Below are positions 5,479-5,971 of a stretch of DNA of 5,971 nt, piece after piece. Both the position numbers and the translations under genes were made by a program. Where the stretch lies: positions 1-5,971 of the forward strand of contig JAKJFK010000110.1 of NCBI GenBank assembly GCA_022704925.1, written 5' to 3'. Origin of the DNA: a candidate division TA06 bacterium (lineage in GTDB: Bacteria > Ratteibacteria > UBA8468 > MWAK01). The notes beneath the pieces were generated by a model that made no database searches, was not told where the DNA came from, and worked only from the letters and a program-made list of their open reading frames with translations. Position 1 is the stretch's first letter. Each line of letters opens with the position of its first letter.

Positions 5479-5971
5479 ACTGCGCCAGCGGCCGGCCGGC
5501 AGCCGGCCCAGGCGGACTGTCCCGATGCGGACGCGTTCCAGCTCGATGACCCGCCGGCCGAGCTGGGCGAACAGGCGCCGGATTTCCCGTTTCCGTCCCT
5601 CCTTGAGGATCAGGCTCAGCTCCGACTTGCCGCCGGCGGCGGGCCCGGTCAGCCGGGCGCCGGCGGCCCGCAGCCGTTCCCCCTCGTCGAAGACGCCGGA
5701 ACGCAACCGGGCCAGATCTCCCGGTTCGACCGGCGGCGCCACCACCACCCGGTACTCTTTTTCGACCCCGTAGCGTGGATGGGTGAGGCGTTCGGCCAGG
5801 TCGCCGTCGTTGGTAAGAATGACCAGGCCGGTCGACTCCCGGTCCAGCCGCCCGACCGGGTAGAGGCGGCCCAGCTCGGCCGGCACCAGGGCGGTCACCT
5901 TTGAGCTGGCGAAGGGGTCGCGGAGGGTGCAGGTGTATCCAGCCGGTTTGTTGAGGGCGAGGTAACGGCGG
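5434..5971 (-). CDS. Pseudouridine synthase, RsuA/RluB/RluE/RluF family (5' end beyond right edge)
   Basis: The enzyme isomerises a specific uridine in ribosomal RNA to pseudouridine. The frame is open to the right edge and encodes 178 visible residues. The first ones, RRYLALNKPAGYTCTLRDP, are the conserved opening of the catalytic domain, so the small N-terminal S4 RNA-binding domain and the true start lie outside the window. The catalytic motif is intact: LYPVGRLDRESTGLVILTNDG, with the nucleophilic aspartate in GRLD (codon at 5842-5844). It is followed by LTHPRYGVEKEYRV, KEGRKREIRRLFAQLG and the terminal LPAGRWRSLTPAEL. The last two motifs are typical of the RsuA/RluB branch rather than RluA/RluC/RluD. 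A GTG at 5896-5898 could be read as a start, but the conserved motif upstream of it shows it is internal. The TAG stop at 5434-5436 lies inside the DUF2156 gene. Which of RsuA, RluB, RluE or RluF it is cannot be decided from the fragment. Confidence 0.93.
   Translation of the reverse strand, partial: RRYLALNKPAGYTCTLRDPFASSKVTALVPAELGRLYPVGRLDRESTGLVILTNDGDLAERLTHPRYGVEKEYRVVVAPPVEPGDLARLRSGVFDEGERLRAAGARLTGPAAGGKSELSLILKEGRKREIRRLFAQLGRRVIELERVRIGTVRLGRLPAGRWRSLTPAELAGLGAGRE

Noticed and set aside
5490-5508. Inverted repeat GGCCGGC/GCCGGCC just after the DUF2156 stop, considered as a terminator.
   Set aside because: No T-run follows on either strand, and it lies inside the conserved LPAGRW coding part of the pseudouridine synthase.
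5896-5898. GTG as the start of the pseudouridine synthase.
   Set aside because: The upstream in-frame codons encode the conserved YLALNKPAGY segment, so the gene continues past the right edge.

Overview
The window is a GC-rich stretch of bacterial chromosome, almost fully coding, with seven genes in four transcription blocks. A Sec-type solute-binding protein, a lipoprotein and signal peptidase I suggest a bacterium with an active envelope export pathway. The proteins look most like those of deep-branching Gram-negative groups (PVC or Omnitrophota-like), but this is an impression with low confidence. I see no transposase, phage gene, CRISPR array, rRNA or tRNA.

Left block (1-2181, minus strand): a strong sigma70-type promoter drives a small membrane-anchored protein with a possible cysteine-free thioredoxin-like fold (1719-2120). 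After an 84-bp GC-rich structured gap come an FbpC/PotA-type ABC ATPase (552-1634) and, 4 bp further on, a periplasmic solute-binding protein that runs off the left edge (1-547). The last two form an importer operon of the ferric/polyamine/sugar superfamily. The permease is not in the window and probably lies to the left.

Middle (2198-3379, minus strand): a 12-helix major facilitator transporter. Its terminator overlaps the promoter of the left block. Its leader carries a long bulged palindrome with repeated CGTTTA motifs. It diverges across a 201-bp gap from the block to its right.

Right of the gap (3581-4501, plus strand): a small lipoprotein with a pseudopilin (GspG)-like C-terminal motif overlaps signal peptidase I by 4 bp. 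The pair ends in a perfect 10-bp terminator hairpin. A DUF2156 (phosphatidylglycerol lysyltransferase C-domain-like, duplicated GNAT) protein follows at 4549-5478. Its last codons overlap the 3' end of a convergent RsuA/RluB-type pseudouridine synthase gene (5434-5971, minus strand), whose start lies beyond the right edge.

I do not see an obvious new defence or mobile system. The points most worth checking are the lipoprotein-signal peptidase pair, the fused terminator/promoter at 2153-2190, the palindromic leader at 3396-3433, and the thioredoxin-like protein ahead of the ABC operon.
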